The notes beneath the pieces are model-generated. The model saw only the letters and a list, made by a program, of their open reading frames with translations. It searched no databases and was not told where the DNA came from. A DNA stretch of 60,538 nucleotides from Paracoccus maritimus (lineage in GTDB: Bacteria; Pseudomonadota; Alphaproteobacteria; Rhodobacterales; Rhodobacteraceae). A program made the translations under genes and the position numbers. This document shows, piece by piece, positions 43,467-52,155 of this stretch; within the stretch, counting starts at the first letter, position 1; each line of letters opens with the position of its first letter. The stretch lies in the NCBI RefSeq assembly GCF_025195095.1, contig NZ_JANAVZ010000012.1, forward strand, positions 1 to 60,538. Reading direction: 5' to 3'.

Positions 43467-44072
43467 TCAGTGGAAGGCGGTCCAGCCCTGATGCCAGCGC
43501 AGGATGGTGGTCACACCGCAGGCTGCGGCAAAGATCCAGGCCAGTGTCGGGAAGGATGCGGGAAACAGGCACATGGCCAGAAACAGCATGATCGTTTCGA
43601 ACCCCTCGGTAAGCCCGCCAAGATAATAGATGCCTTTCGTGCGAAAGCCTGTTGCCTGATCGCCGCGCTTGGCGGCGATCGCGGCGAAGGCCAGAAAGGA
43701 TGATCCGGTGCCGACAAAGGCCGCGATCAGCACCGCGGCGGGCAATCCGTTCTCGGTCGGGTCGTGCAGCGCGAAGCCCACGGGGACCAATGCGTAGAAG
43801 ACGAAATCCAGCGCGATGTCCAGAAACGCGCCGCGGTCGGTCGGTCCATGGATGCGCGCCACAGCCCCGTCCAGCCCGTCCATGATCCGGTTTGCGGCAA
43901 TCAGGGCAAGCGCGGCCGACCACCAGCCAAAGGCCAGCGCGGGGATCGCCAGCAAGCCAATCGCAAAACCCATGACGCTGAGTGTATCGGCTGTGACGCC
44001 GCGCGCCGCCAACAACACCGCAGGCGGGCGCAGGACAGCGTGTTGCAGGGGTTGCAGTCGCGCGTCGATCAT
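43467..44072 (-). CDS. CDP-alcohol phosphatidyltransferase family protein (YnjF-like)
   Basis: 201 residues from ATG 44072 (GGAGG upstream; a longer TTG start at 44084 is less likely). Membrane protein with the CDP-alcohol motif DGxxAR-x8-G-x3-D-x3-D as MDGLDGAVARIHGPTDRGAFLDIALD (positions ~67-92). It transfers a phosphatidyl or similar group from a CDP-alcohol to another alcohol in the inner membrane. Its neighbourhood, next to ynjBCD remnants, matches the E. coli ynj gene order. ATGA overlap with the upstream VTT-reductase fusion gene. Confidence 0.88.
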   Translation of the reverse strand: MIDARLQPLQHAVLRPPAVLLAARGVTADTLSVMGFAIGLLAIPALAFGWWSAALALIAANRIMDGLDGAVARIHGPTDRGAFLDIALDFVFYALVPVGFALHDPTENGLPAAVLIAAFVGTGSSFLAFAAIAAKRGDQATGFRTKGIYYLGGLTEGFETIMLFLAMCLFPASFPTLAWIFAAACGVTTILRWHQGWTAFH

Positions 44073-46222
44073 CCGCGCCTCCAATCGTGGAACCGTTTGA
44101 CGATTGCCAGCAGGCGGGCGTTCACATGCGCCCGTCTCCAGTCGCCGGCAACGGCCTTGTTCGCTTCCGCCCAGGTCGGATAGATGTGGATGGTGCCCAG
44201 CATCTTGTTCAGCCCCAGCCCGTGTTTCATGGCAAGGACAAACTCGGCGATCAGATCACCGGCATGATCCCCGACGATGGTGACCCCCAGGATGCGATCC
44301 TTGCCCGGAGCGGTCAGAACCTTGACGAAACCATGCGCCGCACCGTCGGTGATCGCACGATCCAGTTCAGCTAGGTCATAGCTCGTGACCTCGACAGGGA
44401 TTCCCTTGTCCTTCGCCTCGGTCTCGGACAGTCCGACACGCGCCACTTCTGGGTCGGTGAATGTCGCCCAAGGGATCACACGGTAGTCGGCCTTGAACTT
44501 CCGGAAGGTGCCGAACAGCGCGTTGACGCTGGCGAACCAGGCCTGGTGCGACGCGGTATGCGTGAACTGGAACGGTCCCGCGACATCGCCTGCGGCCAGG
44601 ATGTTGGGAAACCGCGTTTCAAGATAGTCATTCGTTTCGACCGTCCGGTCACTGATGATGCCCAGTTCTTCAAGACCGAACCCGTTCAGGCGCGCGCTAC
44701 GACCCACCGCCACGATGATCTGGTCGAAGGCAATGCGGCGGGCGTTGCCGTCATGCTCGACCTCGATCCACTTCTCGCCGGTCTCGTCCACGCCGCATGC
44801 CATGGCCTTGTGCCCGGTCAGCACCGACACCCCGTCGGCCTTGATCGAGGCGGTGACCAGTGCCGAGGCGTCGGGGTCTTCGCGCGTCATCAGCCGGGGG
44901 GCCATTTCGACCTGGGTCACGCCCGAGCCGAGCCTTGCGAAAGCCTGTGCCAGTTCGCATCCGATGGGCCCGCCCCCCAGGACCACCAGACGACGCGGTG
45001 CCTGATCGTGGCCCTGAAGTCTTGTCCAAAGATTGTCCGAGGTCAGCGGGTCTACAAGTTCAAGGCCCGGCAGCGGCGGGATGAATGGGCGCGCGCCGGT
45101 TGCGATGATGATCGCGCGCGTGGTCAGACGCTGGCGGTTGCCAGCCGAATCGGAAATCTCGACCGTCCACGGATCGATCAGGCGAGCGTGACCCTTTCGC
45201 ACATCGACCCCTAACCCTGTATAGCGTTCGACGCTGTCATGCGGGGCGATATCGGTGATGATGCGCTGGATGCGATCCATCACCGACCTGAACGGAATGT
45301 CGGGGGCCGTGTCGGTCAAGCCGTATTGCCCCGCCTGGCGCATCTGGTGTGCCAGGGTCGCGCTGCGGATCAGCGCCTTGGACGGCACGCAGCCATAGTT
45401 GAGGCAGTCGCCCCCCATTTCGCTGGCCTCGACCAATGTCACCTTCGCCTTTGTTGCCGCGCCGATATAGGCCGCGACAAGTCCTGCGGAGCCTGCGCCG
45501 ATCACCACCAGATTGCGGTCGAACCGCTTGGGCCGCGTCCAACCGGCATAGACGCGCCTGCGCTGCCACAGGCCCAGAACGGCACGGGCGATCCAGGGAA
45601 ACACCGCCAGCAGGGCGAACGACGCCAGCAGCGGGGGCGAGACGATGCCGGACAGGCTGTCCAAGGCCGCGAGTTGCGTCCCGGCGTTCACATAAACCGC
45701 CGTGCCGGCAAGCATGCCAACCTGGCTGACCCAGAAAAATGTCCATGCCCGGATCGGCGTCAGCCCCATCAGCAGGTTCACCGCAAAGAACGGCACCACC
45801 GGGATCAGCCGGAGCGAGAACAGATAAAAGGCACCGTCGCGCGCCAGTCCGGCCTCGATCCCCCCGGCCCGCGCGCCCAACCGCGCCCGCACCCAGTCTC
45901 GCAGCAGATAGCGCGATGCCAGAAACGCAAGCGTCGCGCCGATGGCCGAAGCAAACGACACGATCAGCAGACCGGTCCAGAACCCGAAAAGCGCCCCTGC
46001 CGCCAGCGTCAGCCAGACGGCAATGGGCAGAGACAGCGCGGTCACCGCGACATAGAACGCCAGAAACAGGGCTGCGACAACGAATGGACGGCTCTGCTGG
46101 ACCTCTCGGATCGCGGCCAGACGGTCGCGCAAGAACTGAAGGTCGATGTCCTGACCGGAAATCAGCCACAGCCCGGCGGCGATCAGCCCCGCGAGGGCAA
46201 TCAGCAGGACAGGTTTCTTCAC
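44069..46222 (-). CDS. Fusion of TVP38/TMEM64 (VTT/DedA-like) membrane domain and pyridine-nucleotide disulfide oxidoreductase
   Basis: 717 residues, GTG start (AAGGA upstream). Residues 1-~235 are a six-segment VTT domain (FALYVAVTALSLPIAVWLTLAAGALFG-like region, RLIPVVPFFAVNLLMG). From ~238 is a mercuric-reductase-type flavoprotein: VVIGAGSAGLVAAYIG, redox-active disulfide GGDCLNYGCVPSKALIR, NADH site LGGGPIGCELAQAF, LAAGDVAGPFQFTH, and HIYPTWAEANK at the end. The fusion is known in proteobacteria; its substrate is uncertain. Membrane-bound dithiol or quinone reduction is plausible. Confidence 0.9.
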   Translation of the reverse strand: MKKPVLLIALAGLIAAGLWLISGQDIDLQFLRDRLAAIREVQQSRPFVVAALFLAFYVAVTALSLPIAVWLTLAAGALFGFWTGLLIVSFASAIGATLAFLASRYLLRDWVRARLGARAGGIEAGLARDGAFYLFSLRLIPVVPFFAVNLLMGLTPIRAWTFFWVSQVGMLAGTAVYVNAGTQLAALDSLSGIVSPPLLASFALLAVFPWIARAVLGLWQRRRVYAGWTRPKRFDRNLVVIGAGSAGLVAAYIGAATKAKVTLVEASEMGGDCLNYGCVPSKALIRSATLAHQMRQAGQYGLTDTAPDIPFRSVMDRIQRIITDIAPHDSVERYTGLGVDVRKGHARLIDPWTVEISDSAGNRQRLTTRAIIIATGARPFIPPLPGLELVDPLTSDNLWTRLQGHDQAPRRLVVLGGGPIGCELAQAFARLGSGVTQVEMAPRLMTREDPDASALVTASIKADGVSVLTGHKAMACGVDETGEKWIEVEHDGNARRIAFDQIIVAVGRSARLNGFGLEELGIISDRTVETNDYLETRFPNILAAGDVAGPFQFTHTASHQAWFASVNALFGTFRKFKADYRVIPWATFTDPEVARVGLSETEAKDKGIPVEVTSYDLAELDRAITDGAAHGFVKVLTAPGKDRILGVTIVGDHAGDLIAEFVLAMKHGLGLNKMLGTIHIYPTWAEANKAVAGDWRRAHVNARLLAIVKRFHDWRRG

Positions 46223-46599
46223 ATCGATTCCTTCATCTCATTCCGGGCCGGACCTTCGGCAGCACTACCTGCAAGGTCTGCAAACAGATCATGTTTGTTA
46301 CAAGGCTCCGACGGAATTGGGTTCACGACCGCGTGATTTGATTGGTACTGCCATCGCGGCGGTCAACGAAGCCGCAACAAATGCAGGGCGGTCTGGATGT
46401 CACCAAACAGGCGAACGATACTGGTTCGCGGCATGGTCCTCTTGCGGCACGATTGAACCAGTTCTGAAGCGCTTCATTGACGTCGAACACCAGAATCGGG
46501 CGCCGTTGGCCCGGCGGTGCCGGCTGTCTCAATGACGAATCATGGACGTTTTTTCCCTGCAGTCCAACTAACGGGATTTGAACCGCAAAGCCCGAAAGC
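46223..46599. other. Intergenic region with a possible haloacid-dehalogenase relic
   Basis: No intact gene is visible here. On the minus strand, 46455-46500 reads PILVFDVNEALQNWF, close to the FDVNETL nucleophile motif at the start of type II haloacid dehalogenases, but similarity does not continue beyond it. A GGTTCAAATCC-like T-arm sequence (46574-46584, minus) is not part of a foldable tRNA. These hints suggest degraded DNA at the border of the ars operon. Confidence 0.3.
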
Positions 46600-46633
46600 T
46601 TGATCCGCCCATAACTTCGACGTATCATGAAGT
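46600..46633 (+). promoter_or_regulatory. Promoter and operator of the ars operon
   Basis: TTGATC (46600-46605) and TATCAT (46624-46629), 18 bases apart, form a fair sigma-70 promoter ending just before arsR ATG 46634. An inverted repeat ACTTC (46614-46618) / GAAGT (46629-46633) with a 10-base spacer covers the -10 element and touches the start codon, as expected for an ArsR operator. No Shine-Dalgarno sequence fits, so the message may be leaderless. Confidence 0.5.
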
Positions 46634-46966
46634 ATGGATAACTTTCAAACACTGGCCGCGCTGTCGGCGCTTGCTCAAGACACCCGGCTGGACGTCTTCC
46701 GCCTTCTTGTCAAAGCCGGTCCCGAAGGTCTGGCCGCAGGCGAGATCGCGACAGCTTTGGACGTTCGGCCAAATACTCTGTCGAACAACCTCAACATCCT
46801 GTCTGCGGCGGGTCTGGTGCGGTCCGCGCGCGAGGGACGCTCGATCCGCTACTTCGCCCGGATGGAAACGATGCGAGCACTGCTTGCCTTCCTGTTGGAA
46901 GACTGCTGCGGGGGGCGGTCCGAACTGTGCCAGCCGGTTCTGGACCAGATCGCCTGTGAATGCTGA
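46634..46966 (+). CDS. arsR: ArsR-family arsenical repressor (C-terminal Cys triad type)
   Basis: 110 residues. Winged helix at about 8-80: [60 protein letters not shown]. The As(III) site is probably Cys91, Cys92 and Cys99 ([12 protein letters not shown]) in the last helix, the arrangement known from Acidithiobacillus-type ArsR rather than the CVC type in helix 4. Two further Cys end the protein (CEC). It represses the operon until arsenite or similar binds. Confidence 0.93.
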   Translation: MDNFQTLAALSALAQDTRLDVFRLLVKAGPEGLAAGEIATALDVRPNTLSNNLNILSAAGLVRSAREGRSIRYFARMETMRALLAFLLEDCCGGRSELCQPVLDQIACEC

Positions 46967-46973
46967 CTTCAGC

Positions 46974-48059
46974 ATGACCAAAAATACCCAAAGCCGAACC
47001 ACGATGAGTGACATGATACAGCACCCGGCCAGTCCGTTGGGCGCCTTCGAACGCTGGCTGACCCTGTGGGTTGGGCTGGCCATGATCGCGGGGCTTGCCT
47101 TAGGCGTTCTGGCGCCGGGGTTGGTTCAGGCCGTCGCGATGGCCGAAGTGGCTTCGATCAACCTTGTCGTCGCCGTGCTGATCTGGGCGATGGTCTATCC
47201 GATGATGGTCAATGTCGACTTCGGCGCCGTGGCCGGTGTTGCGCGACAGCCCAAGGGCCTGCTGATCACCTTGACCGTCAACTGGCTGATCAAGCCCTTC
47301 ACCATGGCGCTGCTGGCGGTCCTTTTCTTCGACCATGTGTTCGCCCCGTGGATCGCGCCCCAGGATGCGCAACAATACATTGCCGGCCTGATTTTGCTGG
47401 GCGCGGCGCCCTGCACGGCCATGGTCTTCGTTTGGTCGCAGCTGACCCGCGGTGACGCGACCTACACGCTGGTGCAGGTCTCGGTGAACGACATCATCAT
47501 GGTGGTTGCCTTCGCGCCCATCGTGGCGCTGCTTCTGGGCGTGACCGAGGTCGTGGTGCCGTGGCAGACGCTGGTGCTGGCGACCATCCTCTATGTCGTG
47601 CTGCCGCTTGCGGCGGGTTTGCTGACGCGCCGCGTGCTTGGAAGCCCCGCCCGGATCGAGTTATTTTCGGCGCAGGTGAAACCCTGGTCCATGATCGGGC
47701 TGATCGCCACGGTGGCGATCCTGTTCGGACTGCAGGGGCAGACGATCCTTGATCGACCAGTCATCATCGCCCTGATCGCGGTCCCGATCCTGATCCAAAG
47801 CTACCTGATCTTCGCCATCGGCTACAGCGCGGCCTGGCTGATGCGCGTGCCGCACCGGATCGCAGCACCCTGCGCGCTGATCGGCACCTCGAATTTCTTC
47901 GAACTGGCCGTCGCCGTCGCCATCAGCCTGTTCGGGCTGAATTCGGGTGCGGCGTTGGCGACGGTCGTCGGCGTGCTGGTCGAGGTGCCGGTCATGCTGT
48001 CCCTGGTCGCCTTCGCCAACCGGACCCGCGCCCGTTTCCCGACGGAGACCACAAGATGA
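46974..48059 (+). CDS. acr3: Acr3-family arsenite efflux permease
   Basis: About 361 residues from ATG 46974, eight bases after arsR; ATG 47004 (351 residues) is an equally plausible start and neither has a good ribosome site. Ten membrane helices with Acr3 landmarks: [72 protein letters not shown] with the essential Cys in APCTAM, and [18 protein letters not shown]. Exports arsenite across the inner membrane. ATGA overlap with arsH. Confidence 0.95.
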   Translation: MTKNTQSRTTMSDMIQHPASPLGAFERWLTLWVGLAMIAGLALGVLAPGLVQAVAMAEVASINLVVAVLIWAMVYPMMVNVDFGAVAGVARQPKGLLITLTVNWLIKPFTMALLAVLFFDHVFAPWIAPQDAQQYIAGLILLGAAPCTAMVFVWSQLTRGDATYTLVQVSVNDIIMVVAFAPIVALLLGVTEVVVPWQTLVLATILYVVLPLAAGLLTRRVLGSPARIELFSAQVKPWSMIGLIATVAILFGLQGQTILDRPVIIALIAVPILIQSYLIFAIGYSAAWLMRVPHRIAAPCALIGTSNFFELAVAVAISLFGLNSGAALATVVGVLVEVPVMLSLVAFANRTRARFPTETTR

Positions 48060-48769
48060 CCGACGACCTGCCCGCGCTGGAACGCGGCCTGTTGCCCGGC
48101 GGCCTCGTTCTGCCCGAAACGACGGAACCCGGCCATCCGCCGCGCATCCTGATCCTCTATGGCTCGCTGCGCGAACGCAGCTTTTCGCGCCTCGCGGCCG
48201 AGGAGGCGGGGCGCATCCTGGCCCATCTTGGGGCCGAGGTGCGGTTTTTTCATCCGTCGGGGCTGCCCTTGGTGGATGACGGCACCGATGCTGGCCACCC
48301 CAAGGTGCGCGAACTGCGCGAGCTGGTCGCATGGTGCGAAGGGATGGTCTGGTCCAGCCCCGAACGGCACGGCGCGATGACCGGGTTGATGAAAACCCAG
48401 ATCGACTGGATCCCCTTGTCCGACGGCGCGGTGCGCCCGACGCAGGGCAAGACCCTGGCCGTGATGCAGGTCTCGGGCGGATCGCAAAGCTTCAACGCCG
48501 TCAACCAGATGCGCGTGCTAGGCCGCTGGATGCGGATGCTGACCATCCCCAACCAATCCTCGGTTCCGAAGGCTTTCCAGGAGTTCGATGAGGCCGGCCG
48601 GATGCGCCCCTCACCCCTCTATGATCGGATCGTGGACGTAATGGAGGAACTGGTCCGCTTCACCCTGCTGACTCGCGGCAAGGCGGGCTGGCTGGCCGAC
48701 CGTTATTCCGAACGCAAGGAAAGCGCGGCAGAACTTATGGCGCGGGTGAACCTGTCGCAGGCGACCTGA
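48056..48769 (+). CDS. arsH: ArsH, NADPH-dependent FMN reductase/organoarsenical oxidase
   Basis: 237 residues, flavodoxin-like. [25 protein letters not shown] with the FMN phosphate loop, [59 protein letters not shown]. This is the conserved ArsH core. Known members oxidise trivalent methyl- or aryl-arsenicals and reduce quinones or metals. Co-translated with acr3. Confidence 0.95.
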   Translation: MTDDLPALERGLLPGGLVLPETTEPGHPPRILILYGSLRERSFSRLAAEEAGRILAHLGAEVRFFHPSGLPLVDDGTDAGHPKVRELRELVAWCEGMVWSSPERHGAMTGLMKTQIDWIPLSDGAVRPTQGKTLAVMQVSGGSQSFNAVNQMRVLGRWMRMLTIPNQSSVPKAFQEFDEAGRMRPSPLYDRIVDVMEELVRFTLLTRGKAGWLADRYSERKESAAELMARVNLSQAT

Positions 48770-48818
48770 GCGCAGCGGGGTGGTCATCACCGCGTCATGA
48801 AAACTTCACTGGACTGCA

Positions 48819-48847
48819 CCATAATTTCATCTATTCCGGAATTATGG
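48819..48847 (+). promoter_or_regulatory. Operator overlapping the start codon of the arsR-arsC fusion gene
   Basis: A perfect 8-bp inverted repeat CCATAATT (48819-48826) and AATTATGG (48840-48847), 13-base spacer, with a nested palindrome ATTCCGGAAT at 48833-48842. The right arm contains the ATG at 48844-48846. It lies 50 bases after arsH and suggests that this part of the operon has its own promoter controlled by an ArsR-type protein, possibly the fusion itself. Confidence 0.6.
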
Positions 48848-49665
48848 AAGTAATTTGTGCCGCCGAATCCTTTGCCACGCTCGGCCATCCCGGCCGCCTT
48901 GCCGTCTTTCGACAGCTGATGCGCTTTGCCCCGCGCGGGGTGCGTCCGACCGAGATCGCGCAGGCCCTGGGGTTGAAACCGAACACGCTGTCCCATCGCC
49001 TGTCGGACTTGACGGGCTGCGGGCTGGCACGGGTGCAACGCGACGGTCGGTTCCTGCTTTACTCGGTGGATCTGGACCGGACCGAGGCATTGCTTGGCTA
49101 TCTGGCGCTGGATCTGGGACAGGCGCGACCCGACCTGATTGCGCCCATCACAAAGGAAAGACCCATGTCGGGGATATTCAATGTCCTGTTCATCTGCTCG
49201 GGCAATTCCGCCCGTTCGATCTTTGCCGAGACGCTTTTGCGCGATCTGGGTGGCGCGCATTTTGCCGCCTATTCAGCGGGCACGCGCCCCGGCACCCAGC
49301 TGAACCCCTTTGCGCTGGAGGTGTTGGAGCGCAACGGCCACGACGTCAGCCGGATGCGGTCCAAGCACCTGTCCGAATTCCAGTCCGAGGACTCGCCGCG
49401 CATGGATTTCGTCTTTACCGTCTGCGACACGGCGGCGGCCGAGGAATGCCCGCCTTGGCCCGGCCAGCCAATCACCGGCCATTGGGGCCTGCCCGACCCG
49501 GTCAAGGCCAAGGGGACCGACGCCGAAAAGGCACTGGTCTTTGCCCAGACCTATGGCGCTTTGCGCCGCCGGATCGAGGCCTTCGTGGCGCTGCCGATGG
49601 CCAGCCTTGACCGTATCTCACTGCAGAAACGCGTCGATGCCATCGACACTGACGCCAAGGACTGA
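48844..49665 (+). CDS. ArsR-ArsC fusion: repressor domain plus thioredoxin-type arsenate reductase
   Basis: 273 residues. Residues 1-~100 form an ArsR-like winged helix (ATLGHPGRLAVFRQLMRF, IAQALGLKPNTLSHRLSDLTG, VQRDGRFLLYSVD). Residues ~108-273 are a low-molecular-weight-phosphatase-fold ArsC: FICSGNSARS gives the CX5R loop (Cys118, Arg124), and VCDTAAAEECP supplies two resolving Cys. An internal ATG at 49165 (Met108) has AAAGGAAAG just upstream, so ArsC may also be made alone. Converts arsenate to arsenite for Acr3. Confidence 0.92.
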   Translation: MEVICAAESFATLGHPGRLAVFRQLMRFAPRGVRPTEIAQALGLKPNTLSHRLSDLTGCGLARVQRDGRFLLYSVDLDRTEALLGYLALDLGQARPDLIAPITKERPMSGIFNVLFICSGNSARSIFAETLLRDLGGAHFAAYSAGTRPGTQLNPFALEVLERNGHDVSRMRSKHLSEFQSEDSPRMDFVFTVCDTAAAEECPPWPGQPITGHWGLPDPVKAKGTDAEKALVFAQTYGALRRRIEAFVALPMASLDRISLQKRVDAIDTDAKD

Positions 49666-49668
49666 CCC

Positions 49669-50673
49669 ATGACGCGCATCGCCATCAACGGCCTCGGCCG
49701 CATCGGCAAGCTGGCGCTGCGACGCCTGATCGACGAAGGCATGGGCGCACAGATCGTCCTTCTGAACGACCTGGCGGGGGATGCCGAACAGCATGCCCTG
49801 CTGATGGAGTTCGACAGCGTCCATGGCCGCTGGCCCGTCGCCGTCAGCGTCGATGGCGATGCACTGGTCCTGGACGGGCACCGCATCCCGCTGATGCGCG
49901 CGCGCACGATCGAGGCACTGCCGCTGGAGGGCGTCGATCTGGTCATCGACGCCACAGGCACCTTCAAGACCGAGGCGAAGATCGCCCCCTATTTCGCCGC
50001 CGGTGTCCGCAAGGTCGTGGTCAGCGCCCCGGTCAAGGACGGGGGCGCGCTGAACCTGGTCTATGGCGTCAACCACGACCTTTACGATGGCAGCCAGCGC
50101 ATCGTGACAGCGGCCAGTTGCACGACGAATTGTCTGGCACCGGTGGTCAAGGTCATCCACGAAGCACTGTGCATCCGCCACGGCTCGATCACGACGATCC
50201 ATGATGTGACCAACACCCAGACCATCGCGGACCGCCCGGCCAAGGATATGCGCCGCGCCAGATCGGCACTTGCGAACCTGATCCCCACGACCACGGGCAG
50301 CGCGACGGCGATCACGCTGATCTATCCCGAGTTGAAGGGCTGCCTGAACGGCCATGCGATCCGGGTTCCCCTGCTGAATGCCTCGCTGACCGATTGCGTC
50401 TTCGAGGTGGGGCGCCACACCACCTCGGACGAAGTGAACGCGCTGCTGCAAGCTGCCGCCGAAGGGCCTTTGGCGGGGATCCTCGGCTATGAGACGCGGC
50501 CCCTCGTCTCGACCGACTATGTCAACGATCCGCGCAGTGGAATCGTGGATGCGGGATCGACCATGGTCGTGAACGGCACGCAGGTGAAGATCTACGCCTG
50601 GTATGACAATGAATGGGGTTATGCTTGCCGCCTGGTCGACATCGCCCGCATGGTCGCGGAGCGGATGGCATGA
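49669..50673 (+). CDS. ArsJ-associated glyceraldehyde-3-phosphate dehydrogenase
   Basis: 334 residues. [18 protein letters not shown], catalytic Cys in [28 protein letters not shown], and [14 protein letters not shown]. In arsenic operons this GAPDH forms 1-arseno-3-phosphoglycerate from glyceraldehyde-3-phosphate and arsenate; ArsJ then exports it. The next gene is arsJ (ATGA overlap), which supports that role over glycolysis. Confidence 0.93.
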   Translation: MTRIAINGLGRIGKLALRRLIDEGMGAQIVLLNDLAGDAEQHALLMEFDSVHGRWPVAVSVDGDALVLDGHRIPLMRARTIEALPLEGVDLVIDATGTFKTEAKIAPYFAAGVRKVVVSAPVKDGGALNLVYGVNHDLYDGSQRIVTAASCTTNCLAPVVKVIHEALCIRHGSITTIHDVTNTQTIADRPAKDMRRARSALANLIPTTTGSATAITLIYPELKGCLNGHAIRVPLLNASLTDCVFEVGRHTTSDEVNALLQAAAEGPLAGILGYETRPLVSTDYVNDPRSGIVDAGSTMVVNGTQVKIYAWYDNEWGYACRLVDIARMVAERMA

Positions 50674-51914
50674 ATGGACTTCGCGCCTACGCCGCCGTAA
50701 CCGCAGCCTACTGGGCCTTCATGCTGTCGGACGGCGCGCTGCGCATGCTGGTCCTGCTGCATTTCAATGGGCTCGGCTTCTCGCCGGTGCAGCTGGCGTA
50801 TCTGTTCTTGCTCTACGAGATCGCGGGGATCGTGACCAACCTGACGGCGGGCTGGCTGGCCGCGCGCTTCGGGCTTGCCTCGACGCTGTATGCGGGGCTG
50901 GGCATCCAGATCGTGGCGCTGGCGGCGCTGGCGCAGCTGGACCCGGGCTGGACGGTGGTCGCGTAGGTGGTGTTCGTCATGGCGGTGCAGGGCGCGTCGG
51001 GGGTCGCCAAGGACCTGGCCAAGATGTCGTCGAAATCGGCGGTGAAGGTTCTGGCGCCAGCGGATGGCGGCCTTTTCCGCTGGGTCGCAGCACTGACCGG
51101 GTCCAAGAACGCGATCAAGGGCGTTGGCTTCTTCCTCGGCGCGGCACTTTTGGCACTTGCGGGGTTCCAGGCGGCAGTCTGGGCGATGGCATCCGTCCTG
51201 GCCGTCATTCTGCTGTCGGTCGTGCTTTTCATGCCCCCGGGCCTGCCCGGTCGGATGAAGGGCGCGGACAGCTGGTCCGGCTGGCGTTCGACGGACCAGC
51301 GGGTGAACCGGCTGTCGCTGGCGCGCATGTTTCTTTTCGGCGCGCGGGACGTGTGGTTCGTCGTCGGCATTCCGATCTATTTCCAGGCGGTCCTGTCGGA
51401 TGGCACCGCCGAGGGTCGGCGCGCGGCCTTTTTCCTGGTTGGCGGCTTCATGGCCGTCTGGATCATTCTTTACGGCGGGGTGCAGGCAGCGGCACCCCGC
51501 ATCGTCGGCGGGTCGAACCGCCCCGACGACGCGGTGACCCGCGATGCAATCCGGTGGGCCGGACGCCTGGTGCCGATCCCCTTCGCGCTGGCCCTTGCGG
51601 TGCTGGTGGCCGGTGATGCCGCGCCCTGGCTGACGGGGCTGCTGGTTCTTGGGCTGCTGGGCTTTGGCTATGTCTTCGCGATCAATTCCTCGGTCCATTC
51701 CTACCTGATACTGGCATTCGGTCAGGCCGAGCGGATCACGCGCGATGTGGGCTTCTACTACATGGCCAACGCGGCGGGACGCCTGATCGGCACGCTGCTG
51801 TCGGGGATCAGCTATCAGCTTGGCGGACTGCCCCTGTGTCTGTCCACCGCCGGGATCATGGCCGCGGCCAGTTGGTGGGCGATGACGCGGGTGAGCCATT
51901 CATCGCCAGAATAG
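50670..51914 (+). pseudogene. arsJ: arsJ (1-arseno-3-phosphoglycerate exporter, MFS) interrupted by an in-frame amber codon
   Basis: The frame from ATG 50670 reads AAVTAAYWAFMLSDGALRML, LHFNGLGFSPVQLAYLFLLYE, TAGWLAARFGLAST and DPGWTVVA, then TAG at 50964-50966 (codon 99). It continues in the same frame with VVFVMAVQGASGVAKDLAKM (50967 on) through the C-terminal MFS helices to TAG 51912-51914. No frameshift is seen and the 414-codon length fits ArsJ. TCG to TAG would be a single-base change. Either a nonsense mutation, a sequencing error, or read-through/suppression. A GTG directly after the TAG could allow restart but would lose the first three helices. Confidence 0.88.
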
Positions 51915-51938
51915 ACAGCAACCAAGTCGGTATCGTCG

Positions 51939-51967
51939 CCGCATTTCGCAATTCTGATGGAATGCGG
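51939..51967. terminator. Hairpin after arsJ
   Basis: CCGCATT (51939-51945) and AATGCGG (51961-51967), 15-base loop, 24 bases after the arsJ stop. Weak, without a T-run. The rest of the 51915-52155 gap between converging genes shows nothing gene-like. Confidence 0.35.
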
Positions 51968-52155
51968 AGGCCAACCAGAATCGACCCAAAACCGGCCTGT
52001 CGCCCGACGTTTCAAGGGCTTGGAACATCGCGCCGGCGCAGTCACGCCTCGCAACGCCCGGCGATAGATAACGGTTTACAGGGGCGGACCGGATCACCCC
52101 TGCAATCTCTGCCATTACCGGCAGACAGACTGTAACCGGCGGGACGCCAGCCAGG

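Noticed and set aside
44069..46222. The flavoprotein fusion as the missing E3 for the E1/E2 complex
   Set aside because: It is a mercuric-reductase-like protein fused to a membrane domain, far from the E1/E2 genes and in a different operon.
46574..46584. GGTTCAAATCC-like tRNA T-arm on the minus strand, possibly a 3' tRNA end used as an attachment site
   Set aside because: No matching acceptor stem, anticodon arm or CCA could be found around it, and no integrase gene is near.
46578..48059. Extended 493-residue reading of the acr3 gene
   Set aside because: The first ~130 codons overlap arsR in another frame; Acr3 homology begins only near residue 145.
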